The position numbers were made by a program, and so were the translations under genes. Shown one piece after another: positions 1 to 6,492 of a DNA stretch of 9,047 nt. Position 1 is the first letter of the stretch, and every line of letters starts with the position of its first letter. The notes under the pieces were generated by a model. It was not told the origin of the DNA, did no database searches, and saw only the letters and a program-made list of their open reading frames with translations. The DNA is from an uncultured Acidobacteriota bacterium (GTDB lineage Bacteria; Acidobacteriota; JAAYUB01): the NCBI GenBank assembly GCA_937925645.1, contig CALAMB010000396.1:1-9047 (forward strand), given 5' to 3'.

Positions 1-276
1 GCCGGCGATGTTGCCGTTGCCCACCGTGGCCGCCAGCGCCGTCATCAGCGCGGCGAAGGGAGAGATGTCGCCCTTCCCCTCCCTGGCGTGCTCCTTGCCG
101 AGCGCGCCGCGCAGGAGCAGCTTCAGGGATTGTCCGAAGAGGCGGAACTGAACGCCGCCGGTGCGGACGGTCAGCACCACGCCCGTGCCCACGAGCAGGG
201 CGATCATCCAGTTGCCCCAGATCCAGTCCCGGGCCACGCTGACGAAATCGAGCACGCTTTGCAAGAACTGGTCCAT
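1..276 (-). CDS. Sodium:alanine/glycine symporter (AGCS family), N-terminal fragment
   Basis: The first 92 codons of an integral membrane symporter are visible; the rest lies beyond the left edge. AGCS proteins import alanine or glycine across the inner membrane using the sodium gradient. The fragment starts MDQFLQSVLDFV, has a hydrophobic helix around residues 20-36 (IWGNWMIALLVGTGVVL), then TVRTGGVQFRLF, and ends with the family-typical stretch ISPFAALMTALAATVGNGNI near residues 72-90. That stretch matches the conserved 'SPFQALxTALAxTVGxGNIxG' region of AlsT/DagA-type carriers. The start is the ATG at 276-274, with GGGAGG (complement of 281-286) four bases upstream. The gene diverges from the sensor kinase gene at 471, so the two share the 277-470 control region. 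The family call rests on motif recognition and is fairly secure; the substrate is not determined by what is visible. Confidence 0.88.
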   Translation of the reverse strand, partial: MDQFLQSVLDFVSVARDWIWGNWMIALLVGTGVVLTVRTGGVQFRLFGQSLKLLLRGALGKEHAREGKGDISPFAALMTALAATVGNGNIAG

Positions 277-351
277 CCGCCCTCCCGGCCATCCATCCGC
301 CCGGCTGGAGCGATCGGGGCGATCCTCCGCCGGGTCGGCGCTGAATGGAGC

Positions 352-380
352 ATTTTAGCATCGACGGGAGGGCCTGCCAA
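352..380 (-). promoter_or_regulatory. Probable sigma-70 promoter for the AGCS symporter
   Basis: Reading the minus strand, TTGGCA (complement of 375-380) and TAAAAT (complement of 352-357) are separated by exactly 17 bases, matching the -35 and -10 consensus at 10 of 12 positions. Transcription would begin near 345, giving a leader of about 70 bases before the ATG at 276. Supported by pattern only. Confidence 0.5.
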
Positions 381-389
381 TTCTCTTTG

Positions 390-418
390 TTGAACTTTCC
401 CGGGCTTTCCTTTATCTT
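390..418 (+). promoter_or_regulatory. Possible sigma-70 promoter for the two-component operon
   Basis: TTGAAC at 390-395 and TATCTT at 413-418 are 17 bases apart, each matching 4 of 6 consensus bases. The predicted start near 425 gives a leader of about 45 bases to the GTG at 471. It lies next to the oppositely oriented candidate promoter of the symporter. A transcript from here would exclude the in-frame ATG at 345, supporting the later start of the kinase. Confidence 0.35.
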
Positions 419-470
419 TAGCTGCACGGAATCCCGCCTGGACGGGCATCATTCGGACGAGGCGCCGCCG

Positions 471-2594
471 GTGAAACTGTTGCGGGGCATGCGGGGCAGA
501 ATCCTCCTGTGGCTGGTGCTGGCGGGCCTCCTGCCCCTGGCCGCGGCACTGCTGCTGTTCTACCAGTTCGCCCGCCGGATCATCATCGACGACCGCGTGG
601 AAATCTACCTGCACCACCTGTCGCAGCAGACGGCCGACAAGCTGGACTTGTTCCTCACCGAGCGTCGCGAAGAAAGCGCCGCCATGGCTTCCAACGAAGG
701 CGTCGAGGCCTTCCTGCGCGGCGTTCCGGCGCCGGTGCCGCCGGTTTCCCCCATCCTGGCCACGCTCAACGAATACGTCCAGATCCACGAGGTGTACGAC
801 CTGATGGTGCTGGTGGACGCCCGGGGCGTCATCCGCGCCGGCAACAGCGTCAACCGGTTCGGCGACTGGTTCGACCCGCGGCTGCTCAACGAACTGGTCG
901 GTCAGTCCGTCGAGGCCTACCCCGTGGAGGCGACCGCCTGGCGGCAGGCCATGCAGGGGCGCGCCGCCGTGCACGACTGGTACGCGTCGCCGCTGGCGCA
1001 CCGGCTCTACTTCTTCGAGGACGACGACGCCAGCCGCTCCTACCACCTCCTGTTCGCCCAGCCGGTCCGGGACCATGCCACCGGCGACGTGCTGGGAGTC
1101 TGGATCAACATCATGAACTGGGAATACATCCAGGCCCAGTTGGATCTGGTGGAGTCGGATTTCCGCCGCTACGGGCTCCCTTCCGGTTTCGCCCTGCTCC
1201 TGTCGCCGGACGACCGGCGCATCCTGGCCGCGCCGGAGCGGCGTAACCGCCGGCCCGGCGACACCACCAACCGGGTGGGAGCCGAGCTGGCCGCACTGCC
1301 CGGCCTGGCCGCGCTGCCGGCGGCCATCCGCGCCGGCGGCGCCACCGTGCACCTGCCCGCGCCCGCCGCGCGGTACGGCGGGCTGGCCCGCGTCGGCAGC
1401 CGGGATTTCGGCTGGCGCATCGTGGTCACGCTCAGCGAAGGGGACATCTTCAAGCCGGTGTACCAGCTGGCGCTGGCGTTCGCCGGCATCATCAGCGTCG
1501 CCGTCGTCCTCGTCGTGGCCGGCGCGTGGCTGCTGAGCCGCCAGATCAGCCGGCCGCTCCTGTCCCTCACCGATTCGGCCCGGGAGATCGCCCGCGGGCA
1601 GTATCACCGCCGGGTGCAGCCGGCGGGCGGCGACGAGATCGGCGCGCTGGCCGACGCGTTCAACCAGATGGCCCGAACGGTGGAGGAGCGCCAGCAGGAG
1701 CTGGAGGCGAGCAACCGCGAGCTCGAGGTCAAGGTCCGCCACCGCACCGGGGAGTTGGAGACGAGCAACCGCGAGCTGCGACAGGCGCTCCAGGACCTCC
1801 ACGACGCCCAGGACCAGCTCGTCCAGTCGGAGAAGATGGCCTCGCTGGGGCGGCTGGTCGCCGGGATCGCCCACGAGATCAAGAATCCGCTGAATTTCAT
1901 CTACGGTAACACCCGGTTCCTCGACGAGTACGCCGACAAGCTGGGCCGGTACCTCGTCCGGGTGAACGCCGGCGCCGCGCCGGTGGAACTGGCGCGGCTG
2001 CGCGAGGAGCTCCGCATCGATTTCATCCTCGGCGACATCGGCGGGCTGGCCGCCAACATTCACGAGGGCGCCGAGCGGATCAAGGCCATCGTGGACGACC
2101 TGCGGGTGTTTTCGCGCGCCCCCTCCGGCGAGCCGGAGGAGGTGGATCTCTGCAAGATCCTCGACATGTGCCTGAACCTGCTGCGCAACCAGTACAAGAA
2201 CCGGATCCGGATCGTCCGGGAGTACGGCGCCATCGCGCCGGCGCGGGTGCTGGTGGGCAAGATGGAGCAGGTGTTCCTGAACCTGCTCAGCAACGCCATC
2301 GACGCCATCGAGGGTGAAGGGACCATCCGGGTCCGCACGCTCACGGAGAACGGCCGGGTGGTGGTCGAAGTGGCCGACTCCGGCCCCGGCATCCCGCCGG
2401 ACCACCTGAACCGGATCTTCGACCCGTTCTTCACCACGAAGGACGTGGGCAAGGGCACCGGCCTGGGCCTGAGCATCAGCTACAGCATCGTGCAGCAGCA
2501 CGGCGGCGTCCTGCGCGTCCGCAACGATCCCGACGGCGGGGCCGTGTTCCGGGTGGAGCTGCCGGCTGACGGGCCGGCGGCGGAGGCGCCATGA
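471..2594 (+). CDS. Membrane sensor histidine kinase (Cache-like sensor, HAMP, HisKA, HATPase)
   Basis: A 707-residue sensor kinase that would autophosphorylate on histidine and pass the phosphate to the regulator encoded next. Domains in order (GTG-start numbering): transmembrane helix about 10-33; a roughly 300-residue extracytoplasmic region resembling a double Cache ligand sensor; second transmembrane helix about 334-358; HAMP about 354-410 ([12 protein letters not shown], then [14 protein letters not shown]); coiled coil about 408-455; H-box with His468 ([13 protein letters not shown]); N-box with Asn604 and Asn608 (NLLSNAID); G1 box DSGPGIP from 636; F box FDPFFTTK; G2 box GKGTGLGLS from 660. 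All catalytic motifs are intact. The start chosen is GTG 471, with GAGG at 459-462 eight bases upstream. An in-frame ATG at 345 has no Shine-Dalgarno and would add 42 atypical residues; ATG 489 is a weaker alternative. The stop overlaps the regulator's ATG by four bases. The signal sensed is unknown, possibly a small organic ligand such as an amino acid or carboxylate, as is common for Cache domains. Confidence 0.93.
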   Translation: MKLLRGMRGRILLWLVLAGLLPLAAALLLFYQFARRIIIDDRVEIYLHHLSQQTADKLDLFLTERREESAAMASNEGVEAFLRGVPAPVPPVSPILATLNEYVQIHEVYDLMVLVDARGVIRAGNSVNRFGDWFDPRLLNELVGQSVEAYPVEATAWRQAMQGRAAVHDWYASPLAHRLYFFEDDDASRSYHLLFAQPVRDHATGDVLGVWINIMNWEYIQAQLDLVESDFRRYGLPSGFALLLSPDDRRILAAPERRNRRPGDTTNRVGAELAALPGLAALPAAIRAGGATVHLPAPAARYGGLARVGSRDFGWRIVVTLSEGDIFKPVYQLALAFAGIISVAVVLVVAGAWLLSRQISRPLLSLTDSAREIARGQYHRRVQPAGGDEIGALADAFNQMARTVEERQQELEASNRELEVKVRHRTGELETSNRELRQALQDLHDAQDQLVQSEKMASLGRLVAGIAHEIKNPLNFIYGNTRFLDEYADKLGRYLVRVNAGAAPVELARLREELRIDFILGDIGGLAANIHEGAERIKAIVDDLRVFSRAPSGEPEEVDLCKILDMCLNLLRNQYKNRIRIVREYGAIAPARVLVGKMEQVFLNLLSNAIDAIEGEGTIRVRTLTENGRVVVEVADSGPGIPPDHLNRIFDPFFTTKDVGKGTGLGLSISYSIVQQHGGVLRVRNDPDGGAVFRVELPADGPAAEAP

Positions 2595-4045
2595 GCGAAC
2601 CGCGGCAGCCGGTCCTCCTTGTCGTGGACGACGAGCCGGCCAACCTGCAGAAGCTCAAGCGGACCTTCGTGGCCGAGTACCGCGTCCTGGAAGCCGCCTC
2701 GGGCGAGGAGGCGTTCGCCATCGCCGGCCGCGAGGACGTGGACCTGGTCATCACCGACCAGAAGATGCCGCGGATGTCCGGGATCGAGCTGCTGAAGCGG
2801 ATCCTCAAGATCAAGCCGGACGTCATGCGGATCGTGCTCACCGGCTACACCGAGGTGGAGGATCTCATCCACGCCATCAACGACGGGCATGTCTACCGGT
2901 ACATCACCAAGCCGTGGGATCCGGTGGAACTGCGCATCGTCGTCCGGCAGGCGCTGGAAAAGCAGGCGCTGGAAAGGGAGAACCGCCGGCTGGCCGAGGA
3001 ACTGCGCCAGGCCAACGAGCGGCTGAGTCGCGAGAACCAGGCGCTCCAGGGCGACGTCCGCCGCTTCCTCGATGCCGAAAATATCATCTACCGCTCCCGG
3101 GCCATGGCCGACATTCTGGACTCCGCCCGCCGGGTGGCCGGCGTCGACACCACCGTGCTGCTCACCGGCGAGACGGGCACCGGCAAGGAGCTCGTCGCCC
3201 GGTTCATCCACCGCCACAGCCGCCGCGCCGGCGAGGTGTTCGTGGCGGTGAACTGCGGCGCGATCCCCCGGGAGCTGGCCGAGAGCGAGTTCTTCGGCTA
3301 TCGCAAGGGCGCGTTCACCGGCGCGGTGGGCCACAAGAAGGGCTACTTCCAGGTGGCCGACGGCGGCACGCTCTTCCTCGACGAGGTGGGCGAGGCGCCG
3401 ATGGAGCTGCAGGTCAAGCTGCTGCGGGCGCTGCAGCAGGGCGAGATCTGGCCCGTGGGCGCGGAGAAGCCCGGGCGGGTGGACGTGCGCGTGGTCGCCT
3501 CCACCAACCGCGACCTGCAGGCCGAGGTGCGCGCCGGCGCCTTCCGCGAGGATCTGTTCTTCCGCCTCAACGTGTTCACCGTCCGGATCCCGCCGCTGGC
3601 CGAGCGCCGTGATGACATCCAACCCCTGGTGGAATTCTTCCTGGAGCGCGCCCAGGCCAAAATGAACCGCCGCCTGGCCGGCATGTCCGCCGAGGCCCTG
3701 CACCTGCTGGAGGCGTACCGCTGGCCGGGCAACGTCCGCCAGCTGGAGAATGAGGTGGAGCGGCTGGTGCTGCTCACCACCGAGGGCGACACGATCGAAG
3801 CCGACGCCGTGGCCGCCTATATCCGCGACGACACGGGCCGTTCGCCGGCCGCCGCCCCCGGCGCCGGCGCCGGTGCAGTCGCCGATCCGCCCGTGGGCCT
3901 GCGCCGGCAGACGGATGCGTTCGAGCGCGGGCTCATCGTCGCCGCGCTGGACGCCTGCGGCGGCAACCGCACCCACACCGCCGCCCGGCTGGGCATCACC
4001 CGCCAGTCGCTGCTGGAGAAAATGAAGCGGTTCGGGATCCGGTGA
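2591..4045 (+). CDS. NtrC-type sigma-54-dependent response regulator (REC-AAA+-Fis HTH)
   Basis: A 484-residue cytoplasmic activator, cognate partner of the overlapping kinase (ATGA overlap at 2591-2594, implying translational coupling). Residues 1-120 form a receiver domain: acidic pair Asp13-Asp14, phospho-acceptor Asp56 ([12 protein letters not shown]), Thr84 and Lys107 in ITKPWD. A coiled-coil linker follows, about 120-155 ([18 protein letters not shown]). The AAA+ domain, about 165-405, has Walker A GETGTGKE at 193-200, the sigma-54-contacting loop GAFTGA at 240-245, Walker B LFLDE ending at Asp264-Glu265, and the arginine-finger region [12 protein letters not shown]. After an Ala/Pro/Gly-rich spacer comes a Fis-type helix-turn-helix at the C-terminus ([20 protein letters not shown]). 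The intact GAFTGA loop means it should open sigma-54 promoters when phosphorylated. I found no convincing GG-N10-GC sigma-54 promoter in the nearby intergenic regions, so its targets may lie elsewhere. Family and domain calls are very secure. Confidence 0.96.
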   Translation: MSEPRQPVLLVVDDEPANLQKLKRTFVAEYRVLEAASGEEAFAIAGREDVDLVITDQKMPRMSGIELLKRILKIKPDVMRIVLTGYTEVEDLIHAINDGHVYRYITKPWDPVELRIVVRQALEKQALERENRRLAEELRQANERLSRENQALQGDVRRFLDAENIIYRSRAMADILDSARRVAGVDTTVLLTGETGTGKELVARFIHRHSRRAGEVFVAVNCGAIPRELAESEFFGYRKGAFTGAVGHKKGYFQVADGGTLFLDEVGEAPMELQVKLLRALQQGEIWPVGAEKPGRVDVRVVASTNRDLQAEVRAGAFREDLFFRLNVFTVRIPPLAERRDDIQPLVEFFLERAQAKMNRRLAGMSAEALHLLEAYRWPGNVRQLENEVERLVLLTTEGDTIEADAVAAYIRDDTGRSPAAAPGAGAGAVADPPVGLRRQTDAFERGLIVAALDACGGNRTHTAARLGITRQSLLEKMKRFGIR

Positions 4046-4106
4046 ACAGTGAATGGTGAACAGGAAACGGTTGAAAAATAGGAGATATGAGATAGGAGGT
4101 GGGAGT

Positions 4107-4169
4107 GGGTGAATGGGTGAATGGGTGAATGGGTGAATCGAGAGACGGGAGACGAGAGACGGGAGACGG
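4107..4169 (+). repeat. Short tandem arrays: 8-mer gggtgaat x4, then 7-mer gagacgg x4
   Basis: Four exact copies of the octamer GGGTGAAT run from 4107 to 4138 and are followed, after three bases, by four near-identical heptamers at 4142-4169 (GAGACGG, GAGACGA, GAGACGG, GAGACGG). The stretch from the regulator's stop at 4045 to 4106 holds looser relatives (gtgaatggtgaacag, gagatatgagatagg). The same modules occur in the complementary orientation at 6349-6434, and octamer relatives occur at 8483-8506. No coding signal. Confidence 0.85.
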
Positions 4170-4291
4170 AATTAGGCGAACGGGAAGATCCGAACCGCCA
4201 ACCCCAAACCGCGAGACCCGTATTCCAAAATCCGATGTCCGATGCCCGTCGGTTGGGAACGAGCCTCTAGCCTCGAGTCCCGAGCCTCGAT
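4132..4291 (+). repeat. Left arm of a 160-bp inverted repeat (partner 6226-6385)
   Basis: Base-by-base comparison with the reverse complement of 6226-6385 gives 157 identities in 160 positions with no gaps; the only differences are two adjacent substitutions near 4241-4242 and one at 4280. The arm contains heptamer arrays, a non-repetitive segment of about 60 bases (4170-4230, from ggaattaggcgaac to gacccgtattcc) and the shared core gcccgtcggttgggaac (4244-4260). The two arms point toward each other across the dehydrogenase gene and the small lipoprotein gene. Confidence 0.95.
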
Positions 4292-4293
4292 TA

Positions 4294-4395
4294 CGATTAC
4301 TCAGTTACTCCCGTTTTTCTGCCAACTCTTGGCAGGATTTTTTGACTGAAGCCATGAGCAAAATCAAACAGCCGGCATGCGGGAGGCGCCGCTCG
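4294..4395 (+). repeat. 102-bp dispersed element, copy 1 (partner 8556-8657, minus)
   Basis: Aligned with the reverse complement of 8556-8657, this block shows 88 identities in 102 gap-free columns. It runs from cgattactcag through ctgccaactcttggcagg and a T-tract to atgagcaaaatcaaacag and gggaggcgccgctcg. Many differences are transitions. In both copies one frame reads RFSAN-x-W...FLTE-x-MSKIKQ, but it is not part of a convincing gene. The element contains a terminator-like hairpin and ends beside a GC-rich dyad. It may be a degenerate mobile or REP-like unit, or a transcription-termination cassette. Confidence 0.8.
4319..4343 (+). terminator. Terminator-like hairpin within the 102-bp element (copy 1)
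   Basis: CTGCCAA (4319-4325) and TTGGCAG (4329-4335) form a perfect 7-bp stem with a 3-base loop, followed after two bases by six T residues (4338-4343). The orientation suits termination of the two-component transcript, although it lies about 275 bases past the regulator's stop. The stem is short, so strength is uncertain. Confidence 0.45.
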
Positions 4396-4723
4396 CTGCC
4401 GCTCGCGGTACATCCACGTTGCCACCCGGCGGATCGTGCGCATGTCTCAGGCGCTGCGCCAATCAATGACTGACTGGTTGGACGAGCAAATTCCGGATAC
4501 TCCCAATCAATTGATTCCGGCTTTGCCGGCCTGGGTGAAGAGAGGGGCGGAGCGGTTCATTTCCAGCCGGCGCTGTTGAAAACAACTGCGGCCAGATCGT
4601 AGCGCGCGTTCGATGAACGCGCGCTATCTGCACCAATTTTTCTGAGGTGTCCACCATCCACGGATGGATGTGAAGCCTCGGCGCTGTCCGCATGACCCGC
4701 TGTTCGACGCCGCCTGCCGCCTG
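4396..4723. other. Gene-free intergenic stretch with small dyads
   Basis: No gene could be supported here on either strand. Besides the strong hairpin at 4600-4626 it holds minor dyads: CCGG-CTTTG-CCGG near 4517-4529, GTTG-AAAA-CAAC near 4576-4587 and CATCCA-CGGA-TGGATG near 4655-4670. The directly repeated gccgctcgc at the left end adjoins the 102-bp element. No heptamer arrays are seen in this part, so it is a different type of spacer from its left neighbour, and it may be a decayed element. Confidence 0.5.
4600..4626. repeat. Perfect 12-bp-stem hairpin
   Basis: TAGCGCGCGTTC (4600-4611) and its exact reverse complement GAACGCGCGCTA (4615-4626) enclose the three bases GAT. The stem is long and GC-rich. 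No T-tract follows immediately on either strand; on the plus strand a run of five T lies about ten bases further (4636-4640). It could be a bidirectional terminator between the convergent genes, a REP-like palindrome, or the mark of a mobile element end. Confidence 0.85.
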
Positions 4724-4744
4724 GCCGCATTCGTCGAATGCGGC
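4724..4744 (-). terminator. Possible 3' hairpin of the phosphoglycerate dehydrogenase gene
   Basis: GCCGCATTC (4724-4732) and GAATGCGGC (4736-4744) form a perfect 9-bp stem with a 3-base loop. On the minus strand it starts seven bases after the dehydrogenase stop codon (4754-4752). The position fits a terminator or a transcript-stabilising structure, but no T-tract follows, so an intrinsic terminator is not proven. Confidence 0.5.
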
Positions 4745-4751
4745 GTACGGA

Positions 4752-5675
4752 TCAATTCACCTTGAACTTCGCGTCGCCCTGCTCGAAGAACCCGACGATC
4801 TGGCGGGCGGCCGCCAGGCCGGCGTTGATGTTGGCCTCCTCGGTCTGGGCGCCCATCTTCTTGGCGGTGAAGAAATAGCGGCCCGCGTACTTGGCCTCGA
4901 TCTCGGCCTTGCACGCCGGCTCGACGTCGGCCGCGTACATGAAGTCCGGCCGCTCGGCGAACATTTTGAGCAACGACGGCTCGTCCACCACCTCGGCCCG
5001 CGCCGTGTTGATGATGGCGGCGCCCTTGGGCAGGAGCGACATCAGCTCGAAGTTGATGGAGCCGGCGGTCTCCTTCGTCTTGGGCAGGTGGAGCGACACG
5101 TAGTCGCACGCCTTGTACATGTCCTGGACGCTGGCGCAGGCGTGGATCCCCTCGGCCTCGATCACGGCCTTGTCCACGTACGGGTCGACGGCATGGATCG
5201 TCATCCCGAACCCCCGGGCGATCGCGGCCACGGCCCGCCCCACGTTGCCATAGGCGTGCAGCCCGATCTTCTTGCCCCGCAGCTCCGTGCCGGCCTTGCC
5301 GGTGTAGCCGCGACGGGCCAGTTGCAGCATCAGCCCGAACACCAGTTCGCCCACGGCGTTGGAGTTCTGGCCCGGCGTGTTCATGACCACCACGTCCTTG
5401 GCCGTCGCCGCCTTCAGGTCGATGTTGTCGTACCCTGCGCCGGCGCGGACCACGAGCTTGAGTTTTTTCCCCGCCTCCAGGACCTCGGGTGTCACCTGGT
5501 CGCTGCGGACGATGATGGCGTCGACATCAGCCACCGCCCGGTGAAAGTCGGCGACGTCCTTGTAGTTCTCCAGCAGGACCATCTCGTAGCCGGCCCCCTT
5601 CAGGATGTCGGCGATCCCCGCGACCGCCACCTTGGCGAACGGCTTTTCCGTGGCCACCAGCACCTTTCTCGACAT
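4752..5675 (-). CDS. serA: D-3-phosphoglycerate dehydrogenase, short form without ACT domain
   Basis: A 307-residue cytosolic 2-hydroxyacid dehydrogenase, probably oxidising 3-phosphoglycerate to 3-phosphohydroxypyruvate with NAD, the first step of serine synthesis. Residues 1-98 and about 285-307 form the substrate domain, and about 99-284 the nucleotide-binding domain. Visible motifs are VVRAGAGYDNID (75-86), MNTPGQNSNAV (98-108), the Rossmann turn HAYGNVGRAVA (140-150, first glycine replaced by Ala141) with Asp164 at the end of the next strand, catalytic Arg226 in NTARAEVVDE, and Glu252 in DVEPA. The usual catalytic His is replaced by Lys272-Lys273 in TAKKMGAQTEEAN. From memory this resembles the Bacteroides and Entamoeba short enzymes with lysine at this place. 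There is no C-terminal ACT or ASB regulatory domain, so serine feedback is unlikely. The start is ATG 5675-5673, with GGAGG five bases upstream; an in-frame TTG four codons earlier overlaps that Shine-Dalgarno and is rejected. Confidence 0.9.
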   Translation of the reverse strand: MSRKVLVATEKPFAKVAVAGIADILKGAGYEMVLLENYKDVADFHRAVADVDAIIVRSDQVTPEVLEAGKKLKLVVRAGAGYDNIDLKAATAKDVVVMNTPGQNSNAVGELVFGLMLQLARRGYTGKAGTELRGKKIGLHAYGNVGRAVAAIARGFGMTIHAVDPYVDKAVIEAEGIHACASVQDMYKACDYVSLHLPKTKETAGSINFELMSLLPKGAAIINTARAEVVDEPSLLKMFAERPDFMYAADVEPACKAEIEAKYAGRYFFTAKKMGAQTEEANINAGLAAARQIVGFFEQGDAKFKVN

Positions 5676-5710
5676 GGCATCCTCCAATCATGGTGAAATA
5701 AGTTATGCTC

Positions 5711-5739
5711 ATTGTAATTCCGATCGGGGACGGAGTCAA
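5711..5739 (-). promoter_or_regulatory. Probable sigma-70 promoter for the phosphoglycerate dehydrogenase
   Basis: On the minus strand TTGACT (complement of 5734-5739) and TACAAT (complement of 5711-5716) are 17 bases apart and match the consensus at 10 of 12 positions. The predicted start near 5704 gives a leader of about 29 bases ending in the GGAGG before ATG 5675. Confidence 0.6.
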
Positions 5740-5756
5740 ACGGCGGCGGCGCCCCC

Positions 5757-5785
5757 TTGAGGAAAGCTGAAAAATGGACGATAAT
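5757..5785 (+). promoter_or_regulatory. Probable sigma-70 promoter for the small lipoprotein
   Basis: TTGAGG (5757-5762) and GATAAT (5780-5785) are 17 bases apart, matching 4 and 5 of 6 consensus bases. The predicted start near 5792 leaves about 32 bases to the ATG at 5824. The -35 box lies only 17 bases from the -35 box of the divergent dehydrogenase promoter, so one regulator could affect both. Confidence 0.45.
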
Positions 5786-5823
5786 ATCGACAACCTCATC
5801 TCAGACGGAACACGGAGGGAACC

Positions 5824-6177
5824 ATGAGCGCACCGCGCATCGCCGGCGCCATCGGCCTTCTGATGGTCGCCGTGGGGCTGCTGGCCGCCTGCGGGCCCAA
5901 AACGCCCCTGCCCGAATCGCAGCAGGCGTTCGCCGGCCGCTGGGTGGCCGCCGACGGCACCTGGGTCCACATCTTCCTGGACGGCAGCGGCAGCGTCAAG
6001 ACCGCCAACACCGAGGTCACCGGCGGCCAGGCCACCATCGCGGGCGCCACCCTGACCATCGGCCTGTTCGGGATCGAGAAAAAATTCACCATCACGCAGC
6101 CACCGACGGAGGTCGAGGGCCGGTGGATTCTCGTCCTGGACAACATCAAGTACGTCCGGGAATCTCCCGCGCCTTAG
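5824..6177 (+). CDS. Small predicted lipoprotein, function unknown
   Basis: A 117-residue protein with a lipoprotein signal peptide: a short N-region with Arg5, a hydrophobic core (IAGAIGLLMVAVGLLA) and the lipobox L20-A-A-C23, so the mature protein would be about 95 residues, lipidated and membrane-anchored outside the cytoplasm. The mature part opens with FAGRWVAADGTWVHIFLDGSG and continues with alternating hydrophobic and polar stretches (ATIAGATLTIGLFG, KKFTI, GRWILVLDNIKYV), suggesting a small beta-sandwich or beta-barrel of the kind that scores deviation from 'no effect' in lipocalin-like or META-like lipoproteins. I do not recognise a specific family. GGAGGG at 5814-5819 lies four bases before the ATG. 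It diverges from the dehydrogenase gene and is followed at once by a hexamer repeat array (6184 on). The gene itself is well supported by its ribosome site, lipobox and GC-rich codon use. Confidence 0.8.
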   Translation: MSAPRIAGAIGLLMVAVGLLAACGPKTPLPESQQAFAGRWVAADGTWVHIFLDGSGSVKTANTEVTGGQATIAGATLTIGLFGIEKKFTITQPPTEVEGRWILVLDNIKYVRESPAP

Positions 6178-6183
6178 TTCGTT

Positions 6184-6256
6184 ATCGTCATCGTCATCGT
6201 AATTGTAATCGTGATCGTATTCGTCATCGAGGCTCGAGACTCGAGGCTAGAGGCTC
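6184..6256 (+). repeat. Tandem arrays: 6-mer atcgtc-type x8, then 7-mer gaggctc-type x4
   Basis: Starting seven bases after the lipoprotein stop codon, eight hexamers in perfect 6-base register occupy 6184-6231 (atcgtc, atcgtc, atcgta, attgta, atcgtg, atcgta, ttcgtc, atcgag). They merge into four heptamers at 6229-6256 (gaggctc, gagactc, gaggcta, gaggctc). Matching modules occur at 8188-8282 and, complemented, at 4261-4300 and 8725-8785. Confidence 0.85.
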
Positions 6257-6385
6257 GTTCCCAACCGACGGGCAATGGACATCGGATTTTGGAATACGGG
6301 TCTCGCGGTTTGGGGTTGGCGGTTCGGATCTTCCCGTTCGCCTAATTCCGTCTCCCGTCTCTCGTCTCCCGTCTCTCGATTCACC
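6226..6385 (-). repeat. Right arm of the 160-bp inverted repeat (partner 4132-4291)
   Basis: The reverse complement matches 4132-4291 at 157 of 160 positions with no gaps. It contains heptamers (gaggctc group, gtctccc group), the core gttcccaaccgacgggc (6257-6273) and the non-repetitive segment 6287-6347. The intervening 4292-6225 carries the dehydrogenase and lipoprotein genes. Confidence 0.95.
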
Positions 6386-6434
6386 GATTCACCGATTCAC
6401 CCATTCACCCATTCACCGATTTTACCTATTCACC
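6378..6434 (+). repeat. Octamer array gattcacc/cattcacc
   Basis: Five octamers in register (GATTCACC three times, then CATTCACC twice) fill 6378-6417, followed by the variant gattttacc and one tattcacc ending at 6434. It ends just upstream of the candidate promoter of the 5'-nucleotidase gene. Confidence 0.85.
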
Positions 6435-6440
6435 CCATTG

Positions 6441-6469
6441 TTGAATTCCCGGCCACTTCCCGCTACCAT
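6441..6469 (+). promoter_or_regulatory. Possible sigma-70 promoter for the 5'-nucleotidase
   Basis: TTGAAT (6441-6446) and TACCAT (6464-6469) are 17 bases apart, each matching 4 of 6 consensus bases. The predicted start near 6476 gives a short leader of about 17 bases carrying the GAGGTG ribosome site. It lies right after the octamer array. Confidence 0.4.
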
Positions 6470-6492
6470 GGTCTTTTTAACAGAGGTGCCCC

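Noticed and set aside
345..470. Upstream in-frame ATG that would lengthen the histidine kinase by 42 residues
   Set aside because: No Shine-Dalgarno precedes it, it lies upstream of the candidate promoter at 390-418, and the extra residues come before the natural N-terminal membrane helix. GTG 471 has a well-placed GAGG.
204..2501. Very long minus-strand open frame opposite the histidine kinase (and a similar one at 2480-3976 opposite the regulator)
   Set aside because: These are shadows caused by GC-rich codon bias. The plus-strand frames have complete, ordered kinase and regulator motifs.
4129..4473. Open plus-strand frame of 114 codons across the repeat region
   Set aside because: It runs through the octamer and heptamer arrays and the inverted-repeat arm, has no ribosome site, and its composition follows the repeats. 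Only the short MSKIKQ-containing part resembles the frame at 8502-8720, and that is explained by the shared 102-bp element.
4463..4693. Minus-strand frame of 76 codons in the spacer
   Set aside because: It spans the hairpin at 4600-4626, has no Shine-Dalgarno, and I recognise no domain in it. Kept only as possible decayed sequence.
4132..6385. Composite transposon or integron made by the 160-bp inverted repeats
   Set aside because: No transposase or integrase gene lies between or beside the arms, and I see no target-site duplication. The arms are assembled from the same modules found elsewhere, so only an inverted repeat is claimed.
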